Of a DNA stretch of 36,697 nucleotides, positions 6,940 to 13,190 are shown one piece after another. Numbering within the stretch: position 1 is the first letter of the stretch; every line of letters starts with the position of its first letter. The notes under the pieces are model-generated. The model was not told the DNA's origin. It did not search any database and saw nothing but the letters and a program-made list of their open reading frames with translations. The position numbers were made by a program, and so were the translations under genes. This DNA comes from a virus, in the IMG/VR virus record IMGVR_UViG_3300027985_001316, positions 1 through 36,697 of that record; one strand, given 5' to 3'.

Positions 6940-7202
6940 TCAGACCCACCGTGATAGACGCCTCGAGGGGCCCCCTGTGTGGCACTCTCGCGCTCGCTGA
7001 CCTGGTAGGGGCCAGGACTCCGGCTCAGGAGGACCAGGCCCTGGACAGGTGCATGACGGCTCTGCTCGGTATGGCTGCAGGGCACGCTGGGGAGGCGGCC
7101 AATTCACCATTCACACGGCCAGTATGGCTCGCAAGGCTCGACAGGGTGTGGCTAGCCCTGGACGCAGTGCGTGGCGAGATGGCCCGCAGGAGGACGGTAT
7201 GA
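6936..7202 (+). CDS. small hypothetical protein (88 aa)
   Basis: Not recognised. ATGA overlap with the previous gene and GGGAGG SD 5 nt upstream fix the start. The chain is alpha-helical in appearance, with a central ALDRCMTALLGMAAGHAGEAA helix and an Arg-rich end. It ends inside the ATGA start of the next gene. One of five consecutive small coupled genes, which are probably delayed-early proteins with host-directed or regulatory roles (inference from position only). Confidence 0.7.
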   Translation: MIRPTVIDASRGPLCGTLALADLVGARTPAQEDQALDRCMTALLGMAAGHAGEAANSPFTRPVWLARLDRVWLALDAVRGEMARRRTV

Positions 7203-7537
7203 CACCAGCACAGATCCGATTCATGGCACTCCAAACAGAGAGTGCCAGCGCACGCATCGAGCTCGAGCGCGCTGCAGATGTCCTCGAGCGCGAACTGTCT
7301 GGGGCTGCACCTGCCCAGACGATGGTCAGCTGCTGGGGATGCGGGGGGACTGGTCAGCAGGAGGACTACCTGCTCTCGTCAGGCCGTCCACCCTGTGAGT
7401 GCCCGCACTGCGCCGGGACAGGGCGCCTGCCGGTGGGGAGCGCGCCTCCCAGGCTCACAGTCGAGCAGCGCATCGAGCAGCAGCGCCTAGTCGAGGCGAG
7501 GATCCGGGACGCAGCACTGAGGATGGTGTCGAGATGA
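7199..7537 (+). CDS. DnaJ-type zinc-finger small protein (112 aa)
   Basis: A helical N-terminus (about 50 residues) is followed by two CxxCxGxG-like modules, CWGCGGTG (about 47-54) and CPHCAGTG (about 71-78), plus a Cys-Glu-Cys just before the second. This is the zinc-binding layout of the DnaJ central domain, often seen in small phage proteins without a J-domain. The C-terminus is a charged helix. The ATG at 7199 overlaps the upstream stop and has AGGAGG 6 nt upstream. Likely a protein- or nucleic-acid-binding zinc protein; the actual partner is unknown. Confidence 0.75.
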   Translation: MTPAQIRFMALQTESASARIELERAADVLERELSGAAPAQTMVSCWGCGGTGQQEDYLLSSGRPPCECPHCAGTGRLPVGSAPPRLTVEQRIEQQRLVEARIRDAALRMVSR

Positions 7538-7794
7538 GCCTTGTCGACCACCCCATCTGGGGTCCCTGTGACGACCTGCGGAATACGCTGACGGTCGTGT
7601 CCTGCTGCAGCGCTGACTCGCGACTGCCAGACGAGGTGCGCCGCGACCTATCGCACACCATAGCGAGGGCTGTGGTGGCGATCGAGCAGCTCGAGGGGCA
7701 CGCTCGCCTAGATGCGGATCGCAGACGGCAGGCTGCGGCCGCTCTACGCGCAGGGCACCTGACACCTGATGAGTACGCCGAGGCCATTGGGTGA
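7534..7794 (+). CDS. small hypothetical protein (86 aa)
   Basis: Unrecognised. ATGA overlap with the preceding gene. The sequence begins MSLVDHPIWGPCDDLRN, has a CC pair near residue 28, and continues as two probable amphipathic helices (DEVRRDLSHTIARAVVAIEQL; DRRRQAAAALRAG) with an LTPDEYAEAI end. No motif supports a function. Confidence 0.65.
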   Translation: MSLVDHPIWGPCDDLRNTLTVVSCCSADSRLPDEVRRDLSHTIARAVVAIEQLEGHARLDADRRRQAAAALRAGHLTPDEYAEAIG

Positions 7795-7795
7795 C

Positions 7796-8002
7796 ATGGC
7801 GTGGTCGGAAGAGGTGCTCGCGGCCATGCGAGCGTTTGATGAGGAATGTAAGCACGAACGTCTTCGCATGCGAGACGCGTTGCCTTTCACGTGTGAACGT
7901 GCACCCTCTGCCCGTATGGCTCTAGCGTCTACGAAGATAGATGTTGTGGCCTTGATCGCAGGCGGATTGAAGAGGGGATACCCGTACCGGGGTGCAGGAT
8001 GA
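7796..8002 (+). CDS. small hypothetical protein (68 aa)
   Basis: The ATG at 7796 follows the previous stop by 1 bp; the SD is weak (GGGTGA overlapping the upstream stop). Codon use and base composition look less GC-rich than neighbouring genes. The product is helical at the N-terminus (WSEEVLAAMRAFDEECKHERLRMRDAL) with a short hydrophobic IDVVALIAGGL segment near the end. No family recognised. Confidence 0.55.
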   Translation: MAWSEEVLAAMRAFDEECKHERLRMRDALPFTCERAPSARMALASTKIDVVALIAGGLKRGYPYRGAG

Positions 8003-8012
8003 AAGGTGTGTG

Positions 8013-8963
8013 ATGCAAGACTACTATTCTGTTCAAGCAGTAAACATATCCTCCCTAAAGCACATGCGGCGCAGCCCGATGCACTACCTCGAGGTCGTTG
8101 CAAATCAGCGCAAGGACACGAGAGCGCTGGCCCTCGGGCGGGTGGCGCACATGGCTGTCCTAGAGCCGGAGCGATTCGATCGTGCCGCTGTGGTCACACG
8201 GATGTCGCGCACGACCAGAGCATGGGAGCTGCTCGAGCAGCTGTCGTCCACTGGTGAGGTCCCTGTCCTCTACGATGGAGGGGCACGCCGGGGCAAGGCA
8301 TGGGACGCGTTCGCCCGCGACCATGAGGGATGCACCATCGTCCTTGCCTCGGAGTGGGCAGAGATAGAGCCCGTCCTAGAGCGGACGATGGCAGGGGCTG
8401 TGCTGATCTCGGAGCAGGAGTACGAGCAGGCATCTCGCGTCGCTGCGGCAGTACATGCTCACCCGCGAGCGCACGAGCTGCTGCTGGCTGGGCAGGCAGA
8501 GGTGCCCATGTACTGGGCAGACGCCGAGACAGGGATCGACTGCAAGGGCAGGCCGGACTATGTCAGTCCGGCGGCACTAGTCGACCTCAAGCTGACGAGG
8601 AATATCGAGAGCCGGCCTTTTTTCGCGCAGCAATATGGCCTAGGCACTCACCTACAGATCTCGTTCTACTACGACGGACTAGATGCCATTGGGCGCCATG
8701 TCGATGAGGCATACGTGATCGCCGCGGAAAACGTGCGGCCGTATGACGTGGCCGTCTATCGTGTGCCTTCGGATCTGATCGCATTCGGGCGCGACGAGTA
8801 CCGATGGCTGCTCAGGCGTCTGCGAGAGTGCGTCGAGACAGACACGTGGCCTGGTACGTGTCCAGACGTGTCCGACTACGAGATCCCGGCATGGGCATGG
8901 GAGGGGGCACCAGGCGATGTGGAGCTGGATTTCACCGGTGTAGACGGGGCCGAGGCGGCTTAG
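8013..8963 (+). CDS. RecE-like PD-(D/E)XK exonuclease (316 aa)
   Basis: It resembles the phage RecE/exonuclease VIII-like nuclease family. Seen elements are NISSLKHMRRSPMHYL and GRVAHMAVLEPERF (His46) near the N-terminus, Glu163 in QAEVPMYW, Asp182 in GRPDYVS, the D-x-K pair in ALVDLKLT (Asp191, Lys193), and THLQISFYYDG (Gln215, Tyr219). These fit the core order E...D...DxK...QxxxY. The enzyme should resect duplex 5' ends to give 3' single strands for annealing. The ATG at 8013 has AAAGG 8 nt upstream. The next genes are the probable recombination partners. Confidence 0.85.
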   Translation: MQDYYSVQAVNISSLKHMRRSPMHYLEVVANQRKDTRALALGRVAHMAVLEPERFDRAAVVTRMSRTTRAWELLEQLSSTGEVPVLYDGGARRGKAWDAFARDHEGCTIVLASEWAEIEPVLERTMAGAVLISEQEYEQASRVAAAVHAHPRAHELLLAGQAEVPMYWADAETGIDCKGRPDYVSPAALVDLKLTRNIESRPFFAQQYGLGTHLQISFYYDGLDAIGRHVDEAYVIAAENVRPYDVAVYRVPSDLIAFGRDEYRWLLRRLRECVETDTWPGTCPDVSDYEIPAWAWEGAPGDVELDFTGVDGAEAA

Positions 8964-8972
8964 GAGGAATGA

Positions 8973-9005
8973 ATGAGCGAGGCAGGCCGAAAGGGACTCA
9001 AATGA
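8973..9005 (+). CDS. 10-codon minicistron coupled to the next gene
   Basis: A perfect AGGAGG (8962-8967) lies 5 nt before the ATG at 8973, which opens a reading frame of only ten codons (MSEAGRKGLK) ending in TGA at 9003-9005. That stop overlaps the ATG at 9002 of the following gene as ATGA. The strong SD thus appears to serve a minicistron that delivers ribosomes to the next start. It could instead be chance spacing with the real start at the in-frame ATG at 8969, which sits only 1 nt from the SD. Confidence 0.4.
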   Translation: MSEAGRKGLK

Positions 9006-9607
9006 CACGCAACCCACACCTATCCGAGCTGACACTCGACGTGATGTACCCCGACCGCTACCTGCGGGCAGAGCACCTCGTGGACAAGGTCGGGCGCACC
9101 GTCTCCCCCGTCGTCGAGATCGAGCACATCGCTGTGGAGAGCGTCCCCATGAGCGGAGGGAAAAAGGCATCTGCCACCGTCGTGACGCTGCTAGGAAAGC
9201 AGAAGCAGTGGATCATGAACAAAACAAACGCGCTCTCTGTCGCAGTCCTGCTCGGCTCCAAGCGGCCTGTAGAGTGGGTCGGCAAGCGCATCCAGCTCGT
9301 CGTGGACCAGGACGAGGACAGGAGGGTGCGTGGCATGGTGCCGTGCATCAGAGTCATCGGCAGCCCTGACGCGACTCCAGCACAGGCCGATGAGTACCGC
9401 CGTGCATGGCAGGGGCAGCGCAAGGGCGGGGCTCTATGCGCCAGACTCAAGGCAGCACTGTCCAGGATGGTAGTCACTGAAACAGCGCCTGTAGAGGACG
9501 CTCTCGAGGCAGACGAGCCCACCTCAGACGAGGTGCATGACCAGGTCGGGCAGGACTCGTGGGAGGACGTCCCTCTCGTGCAGGACGAGCCCGGGGCGAA
9601 TGGGTGA
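9002..9607 (+). CDS. conserved phage recombination-region protein (201 aa)
   Basis: Resembles a phage family adjacent to exonuclease or annealing genes, with the core pattern IMNKTNALSVAVLLG then VEWVGKRIQLVV and a CIRV strand. The fold looks like a beta barrel with inserted helix, so single-strand DNA binding is plausible but unproven. The C-terminal 45 residues are very acidic (EDALEADEPTSDEVHDQ), like the protein-docking tails of SSB proteins. It begins at ATG 9002 (AAAGGGA 6 nt upstream, ATGA with the minicistron); ATG 8969 in frame would add 11 residues. It probably works with the RecE-like nuclease upstream. No RecT or Erf family match is visible. Confidence 0.7.
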   Translation: MTRNPHLSELTLDVMYPDRYLRAEHLVDKVGRTVSPVVEIEHIAVESVPMSGGKKASATVVTLLGKQKQWIMNKTNALSVAVLLGSKRPVEWVGKRIQLVVDQDEDRRVRGMVPCIRVIGSPDATPAQADEYRRAWQGQRKGGALCARLKAALSRMVVTETAPVEDALEADEPTSDEVHDQVGQDSWEDVPLVQDEPGANG

Positions 9608-9612
9608 GACGT

Positions 9613-9846
9613 ATGGCACGATGCAACAGCTGCGGGGCCAAGATCATCTGGGCAGTCACGCCGAAGGGGGCGCGGATTCCAGTGGACGCGATTCCAACCG
9701 AAGATGGCAACCTGGTCCTCGAGGAGCATAGAGGGCAGCTGGTAGCGTGCGTGGTGGGCCAAGAGCCAGGGCTGTTCGCGTCCCCGCGGCACAAGTCCCA
9801 CTTCGCCACTTGCCCCCATGCCAGCCAGCACAGGAGGCCGAGGTGA
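9613..9846 (+). CDS. zinc-binding phage protein (77 aa)
   Basis: The start MARCNSCGAKIIWAVTPKG, then RIPVDA and GNLVLEE, with a late HKSHFATCPHA, is a familiar small phage protein pattern. C4-x2-C7 and the late His/Cys residues probably bind one zinc. The compact beta structure suggests a nucleic-acid or protein-binding knuckle. It lies 5 bp after the recombination protein and overlaps the next gene by GTGA. The open frame upstream to 9559 is not used. Confidence 0.75.
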   Translation: MARCNSCGAKIIWAVTPKGARIPVDAIPTEDGNLVLEEHRGQLVACVVGQEPGLFASPRHKSHFATCPHASQHRRPR

Positions 9847-10022
9847 CGAACGCCAAGCTCATCCGAGCACTCGCATCGGCGCTCAGAGCAGCCGCGCAGG
9901 AGCTCGAGCGCGAGGCAGCCGCAGCAGCCAGGGAGCGTCCACGTGCGGCGACTTCCCTTGAGATCTCCGAGCTGGACCAGGCGAGGGCGGACAAGATCCT
10001 GGCCAAGCTCGGGATGCTGTAG
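9843..10022 (+). CDS. short helical protein before integrase (59 aa)
   Basis: GTG start at 9843 overlapping the previous stop (GTGA) with a perfect AGGAGG 5 nt upstream. The product is almost wholly helical (an Ala/Glu-rich LASALRAAAQELEREAAAAA segment, then LDQARADKILAKLGML), so probably a coiled coil. No family recognised. It could be a recombination directionality factor by position and size, but it lacks a clear winged helix and this is only a guess. Confidence 0.65.
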   Translation: MTNAKLIRALASALRAAAQELEREAAAAARERPRAATSLEISELDQARADKILAKLGML

Positions 10023-10031
10023 GCTGTCGCA

Positions 10032-11387
10032 ATGACCGACGATCTCCTTGGCTCGATTGAGCCACTCCCATCCGGCCGCTTCCGCTACAGAGTGACCGTG
10101 CGTCGGGTCATCAGCCGGACCACATGCGACACGCTCGCAGAGGCCCAGACGCTGCAGCTCGCGGTGTCCAGCAGGTCGAGGACGCCGAACGCAAAGACGC
10201 TCAAGTCGTTCGGCGCGGAATTCTTGGACTGGCGCGAGACGGTCAAGAAGGCCCGCGGGATCGTGACGGACAGGTCGAGGTGGCGTGTACATGTTGAGCC
10301 GTCTCCGATGGCCCGGATCCCTCTTCGCGAGCTCAAGCAGAGCGACATCGAGAAGTGGGTGGACAGGCTGTCCGGATCAGGACGCACAAAACGCAACACG
10401 CTGAATCTCGTGCGTGTGGCACTCGGCCGTGCCAAGCGGGAGAGATTGATCCAGCAGAACCCTGCCATAGGCGTACACATCGACGAGCCTGACGAGAGCG
10501 CCTGGACGTACCTGTCCGCATCAGATCAGAGCACTCTGATGTCATCTGAGGTCATCCCATGGGCAGACAGAGTCGCGATCTCGTTTGCGATTGGGACAGG
10601 CGTACGTCAGGGAGAGCAGTGGGCGCTCGAGCTGCGAGACCTGCACCTCGACGACGACGACCCGCACGCAATCATCCGGTGGGGGAGCCGTGCGAAGCCC
10701 ACCAAGACAGGACGCGTGCGTCGAGTCCCAATCCTGCCGTGGCTCGTACCGATCATGCAGGCGTGGGTGCGTGCCTTGCCCGCATTCCTCATGAGCCCAT
10801 CAGGGAAGAAGGCCTACGCCAACGAGCACGGTCTCGTTTTCCCTACGGCTCGCGGGTGCTACAGGCGAGCGAAGAAGCCGCCTCGAGGCTGGGACCGATG
10901 GCTCACTCGTCTCGAGATCCGCGGAGTGACAGGGCACCAGGTCGTGTGGCACTCGCTCAGGCACACGTGTGCCTCGATGCTGGTGTCTGGAGCATGGGGG
11001 CGCAGGTGGACGCTGCAGGAGGTGGCCGAGCTGCTAGGTCACGCCAGCGTCACCACGACCGAGAGGTACGCGCACCTGGCAGAGGGCACGATCGCTAGAG
11101 CTGCCAGAGAGACGATGCCACGGTCGTGCCACGCCATCGTCCAATCTTCGCGCGCCACAGTGGATTCGAACCACTGGCCTTCGGTTCCGGAGACCTGCGA
11201 AAACCACGAGTGGATCCGAGGTCTTGAGCCATCTGTGGCATCAGACGTGGCACGGCTGGCAGCAGCTTACCTTGAGGCTGTCGCCGACGCAGACAAGCGT
11301 CACGTGGCGATTGGGTGCAGACTCGCTGAGGCTGTGCTCGCGTCGTTCGAGTCGGACGGCATGTCAGCCATTTCCAGAGTCCGTTGA
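10032..11387 (+). CDS. int: tyrosine integrase with attP inside its coding region (451 aa)
   Basis: A complete tyrosine recombinase. It has an N-terminal arm-type domain, a SAM-like core-binding domain (about 55-150), and catalytic residues Arg192 (GTGVRQGEQW), His307 and Arg310 (WHSLRHTCAS), His337 (LLGHAS) and nucleophile Tyr346 (TTTERYAHL). After the nucleophile a 105-residue tail follows, unusually long; residues 374-387 are encoded by a sequence matching the 3' half of a tRNA gene, the probable attP core. The catalytic core is therefore complete before the crossover, and only the tail (about 388-451) would be replaced on integration. Start ATG at 10032. Confidence 0.93.
   Translation: MTDDLLGSIEPLPSGRFRYRVTVRRVISRTTCDTLAEAQTLQLAVSSRSRTPNAKTLKSFGAEFLDWRETVKKARGIVTDRSRWRVHVEPSPMARIPLRELKQSDIEKWVDRLSGSGRTKRNTLNLVRVALGRAKRERLIQQNPAIGVHIDEPDESAWTYLSASDQSTLMSSEVIPWADRVAISFAIGTGVRQGEQWALELRDLHLDDDDPHAIIRWGSRAKPTKTGRVRRVPILPWLVPIMQAWVRALPAFLMSPSGKKAYANEHGLVFPTARGCYRRAKKPPRGWDRWLTRLEIRGVTGHQVVWHSLRHTCASMLVSGAWGRRWTLQEVAELLGHASVTTTERYAHLAEGTIARAARETMPRSCHAIVQSSRATVDSNHWPSVPETCENHEWIRGLEPSVASDVARLAAAYLEAVADADKRHVAIGCRLAEAVLASFESDGMSAISRVR
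11151..11192 (-). other. probable attP core: 3' half of tRNA-Arg(CCG)
   Basis: On the minus strand this reads as an anticodon loop CTCCGGA (anticodon CCG at 11190-11188), anticodon 3' stem ACCGA, variable loop AGGCC, T-stem AGTGG, T-loop TTCGAAT, T-stem CCACT, acceptor strand GTGGCGC and discriminator G. The T-arm pairs perfectly. Sequence 5' of the loop no longer pairs well with ACCGA (two mismatches), so identity to a host tRNA probably ends near the anticodon loop. No 5' half and no encoded CCA are present, so it is not a tRNA gene. Phages commonly carry such a segment to restore the tRNA they integrate into. Confidence 0.8.
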
Positions 11388-11418
11388 ATGGCTCAAGACA
11401 GGATGGTACGCTCTCCTG

Positions 11419-11997
11419 ATGCTGGTGAGAATCGTCACCGTGCTGGTGCTGGCCGCGATGGGTGTGGGGTGCGTGCACGGCGTGCCGATGGGGGAGGCCA
11501 GGCAGATCGAGCGGGACGCGCTGGACCGGGTGATCTGGTGGAGGTGCCGAGACGGCTCGACCTGGGGGCCGAGGTGCGGCCTGATCACTGACACCATGGC
11601 GACCGACGACTACCGCGCGCGCTTCGCATCTGAGAAATGCCAGCAGCTAACAGCGAAATCATGCTCCAAGCTCTACTGGCAGATGCTCGCCGCGCACTGG
11701 GAGGACCGCTACACGATGGCGGACTGGGACGCCGTCTGGCGTGAGTGCGACAAGGACCCGGGGTCGTGCGATGACCCACGCGTGCTCGAGACGCTGCTGC
11801 TCCAGTCACACGATCGAGCAGTCGAGGAGTGGGCAGCTGGCAGGATGCATGATGCCGCACAGGCCGCGGAGGATAGGCGTCGTGAGGCCTGGAGCGACTT
11901 CGGGGCCAGGATGTCAGGGAGCACGGTGTGCAAGACGCGCGAGACATCGACAGGGCTGCGCACCGAGTGCTCCCAGCCGATCGGACAGGCGAGATGA
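11419..11997 (+). CDS. predicted lipoprotein downstream of int (192 aa)
   Basis: The N-terminus MLVRIVTVLVLAAMGVGC is a short basic plus hydrophobic signal ending in a lipobox-like GVGC, with Cys18 the expected lipidated residue. The mature part is hydrophilic, has several Cys residues (WWRCRDG, GPRCG, EKCQQ, KSCSK, ECDKDPGSCDD) and ends with a TVCKTRETSTGLRTECS segment. Role unknown. An envelope lipoprotein beside the integrase could be a lysogenic conversion or superinfection exclusion factor (inference). The SD is weak, but the signal peptide fixes the start. The stop overlaps the next ATG. Confidence 0.75.
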   Translation: MLVRIVTVLVLAAMGVGCVHGVPMGEARQIERDALDRVIWWRCRDGSTWGPRCGLITDTMATDDYRARFASEKCQQLTAKSCSKLYWQMLAAHWEDRYTMADWDAVWRECDKDPGSCDDPRVLETLLLQSHDRAVEEWAAGRMHDAAQAAEDRRREAWSDFGARMSGSTVCKTRETSTGLRTECSQPIGQAR

Positions 11998-12287
11998 TGG
12001 TCCCGTGGTACATCTCGGCGCGAGCGGTCCGAGAGTGGGCTGCGCTGCGTGGAGTGCACGACCTGCCAGATGCCGGCCCTGCGTGGGACCGGTACGAGCG
12101 CGAGCTGCTCGAGATCTCCGCCGAGACAGCTGCGCGAAGGTCTCCGAAGCGCACCGCCGGCGGGCTGCTGTGCTACAGGATACGCCGACCTGTCGACGCG
12201 CAGCTCATGGTGAGCGACTCCGCTCGGCCAGAGGGGGAGCTTCCGCAGCTGGTCAGCGTCGTGCGCGGGTACGGCGGACGTCGGTAG
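11994..12287 (+). CDS. conserved small phage protein (97 aa)
   Basis: The pattern MVPWYISARAVREWAALRG, then WDRYERELLEIS, then LLCYRIRRP and LPQLVSVV, resembles a small conserved phage protein family of unknown function. The middle looks helical, the end beta-rich. ATGA overlap with the lipoprotein gene indicates coupling. The stop codon TAG lies immediately before a palindromic GCACGCGGTGTGC element. Confidence 0.65.
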   Translation: MMVPWYISARAVREWAALRGVHDLPDAGPAWDRYERELLEISAETAARRSPKRTAGGLLCYRIRRPVDAQLMVSDSARPEGELPQLVSVVRGYGGRR

Positions 12288-12300
12288 GCACGCGGTGTGC
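12288..12300. repeat. GCACGCGGTGTGC dyad (copy 1)
   Basis: A 6-1-6 dyad with one arm mismatch, immediately after the stop of the upstream gene and 14 bp before the ATG at 12314. A perfect version, GCACGCGGCGTGC, lies at 12738-12750, and a half copy (GGCACGC) at 14415-14421. CGGTAGGCACGC is shared exactly by 12282-12293 and 14410-14421. It may be an operator or leader element shared by the three rightward genes. Confidence 0.5.
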
Positions 12301-12313
12301 TTGCTGCCCTTTC

Positions 12314-12568
12314 ATGGATCTCCTCAAGAAGGCCGAGTACGACGGCGCGCGGTACGCTGTCTGGCAGGTCCTGCGGGACGCTCTGATCGCCGCCAAAGGC
12401 AGGCGTGCTGCAGCAGCATCAGCCCTAGGACTACCGCACCTCCGCGCTCTGCACCGCTACGTCCAGCGCTACCACCTGCTGGACGACGTGCGCCAGCTCG
12501 ACCGCGAGCACGGGTGGCGCGACTACTACCCGCACCAGCCCCGCCATGACACGGCGGACGGCCAGTGA
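12314..12568 (+). CDS. Fis-like HTH small protein (84 aa)
   Basis: The segment AKGRRAAAASALGLPHLRALHRYVQRYHLLD (residues about 27-57; GRR...LGLPHLRALHRYV is the HTH) resembles the Fis-type C-terminal helix-turn-helix, preceded by a helical YAVWQVLRDALIAA. Length fits a minimal DNA-binding regulator. The SD is weak. Its stop codon (12566-12568) lies inside the first operator of the array that follows, so it is a good candidate regulator of that array, possibly autoregulated (inference). Alternative: a transposase or Mu-C-like HTH remnant. Confidence 0.65.
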   Translation: MDLLKKAEYDGARYAVWQVLRDALIAAKGRRAAAASALGLPHLRALHRYVQRYHLLDDVRQLDREHGWRDYYPHQPRHDTADGQ

Positions 12569-12732
12569 CGAAACTTGTCACTACTGCCCAATCGAGCAGC
12601 GTGTTTTTCTCGAAGAAAACTCGTCGTGACAAAAACCGTCACTTGCTGGTGACGAAAATTGTCACATCATCGTGTGTGTTCACAGCATACACGCCAAAAC
12701 ACGCTGTATTTGCATGTGACGATAATCGTCAC
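12565..12732. promoter_or_regulatory. four-site operator array GTGAC-N7-GTCAC
   Basis: Four 17-bp dyads share GTGAC-N7-GTCAC: 12565-12581, 12626-12642, 12649-12665 and 12716-12732. The last, GTGACGATAATCGTCAC, is a perfect palindrome around a central A. Sites 2 and 3 are 23 bp apart (about two helical turns). The surrounding stretch is much more AT-rich than the rest of the genome. A possible -10 (TATACA, 12753-12758) lies downstream with its -35 region under site 4, so binding would block transcription of the 12796 gene. Site 1 overlaps the stop of the upstream HTH gene. Confidence 0.8.
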
Positions 12733-12737
12733 AAGTG

Positions 12738-12750
12738 GCACGCGGCGTGC
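12738..12750. repeat. GCACGCGGCGTGC perfect dyad (copy 2)
   Basis: A perfect 6-1-6 inverted repeat directly between the fourth operator and the possible -10 at 12753. It is related to the imperfect copy at 12288-12300. Its position between -35 and -10 would suit a repressor or activator site. Confidence 0.5.
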
Positions 12751-12755
12751 ATTAT

Positions 12756-12788
12756 ACATGGTCGTGACGCGGCGATGCCGCAGGAAGG
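12756..12788 (+). repeat. 33-bp leader repeat, copy A
   Basis: An exact 33-bp direct repeat of 14423-14455. It contains a small hairpin (GCGGC-GAT-GCCGC) followed directly by AGGAAGG, an SD. In this copy the SD serves the ATG at 12796 (7-nt spacing). An ATG inside the hairpin loop (12775) is in frame with the 12796 gene. Confidence 0.8.
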
Positions 12789-12795
12789 ACCGATC

Positions 12796-13122
12796 ATGAT
12801 CGACACAATCAAAAGGCTGCGCAACGAGACTGCTGCTTGCTGGGACTTGGCCGTCGATACAGCAGGCATCGCCGATTGTGGAGACAGACACGACCAGGAC
12901 AACGAGGACAGGGCTGCAGACGCTCGTGACTCCGCCATGGCATCCTGGGATGAGGCGGTGGCCGCTCTAGAGAATGGTGACGTAGATGCAGCCCGCGAGG
13001 CTCTAGATGGAGCACGCCGACTGGCATCGGAATGGGGAGATTCGTCAGCAGAGCTCGAGGCGCTCGCGATGCTGGATGAGGGTGAGGAGGAGGAGGAGGA
13101 GCCTTCCGAGCAATCGCACTGA
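12796..13122 (+). CDS. very acidic helical protein (108 aa)
   Basis: Unrecognised. About 30% of residues are Asp or Glu (32 of 108) against 9 Lys/Arg, giving a strong net negative charge, and it ends with six consecutive Glu encoded by GAG repeats. The middle (MASWDEAVAALENGDVDAA-like region, residues about 50-85) looks like two TPR-like helices. Such acidity is typical of DNA mimics and antitoxin-like or anti-defence proteins, but nothing more specific is seen. Start ATG 12796 with SD AGGAAGG; 12775 is an in-frame alternative. It is controlled by the operator array and is the first gene of a two-gene cassette. Confidence 0.7.
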   Translation: MIDTIKRLRNETAACWDLAVDTAGIADCGDRHDQDNEDRAADARDSAMASWDEAVAALENGDVDAAREALDGARRLASEWGDSSAELEALAMLDEGEEEEEEPSEQSH

Positions 13123-13140
13123 CCGACCCAGCTCCGCTCC

Positions 13141-13166
13141 GCCCCGTAGCCTCCGCGGTTCGGGGC
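13141..13166. other. intergenic GC hairpin
   Basis: GCCCCG (13141-13146) pairs with CGGGGC (13161-13166) around a loop containing CCGCGG. There is no U-tract, and it sits 25 bp before the start at 13191. It could be a weak attenuator between the two cassette genes. Confidence 0.3.
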
Positions 13167-13190
13167 TCGTGGACGTAGGAGGACTGTCAC

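Noticed and set aside
12603-12620. GTTTTTC-TCGAA-GAAAAC hairpin as terminator of the upstream genes
   Set aside because: The stem is short and AT-only with no following T-run; it lies in the AT-rich operator island and may simply be promoter-region composition.
12729-13190. Minus-strand Ser-rich open frame of 153 codons
   Set aside because: It is the antisense shadow of the acidic-protein gene; it is Ser/Arg low-complexity and has no SD.
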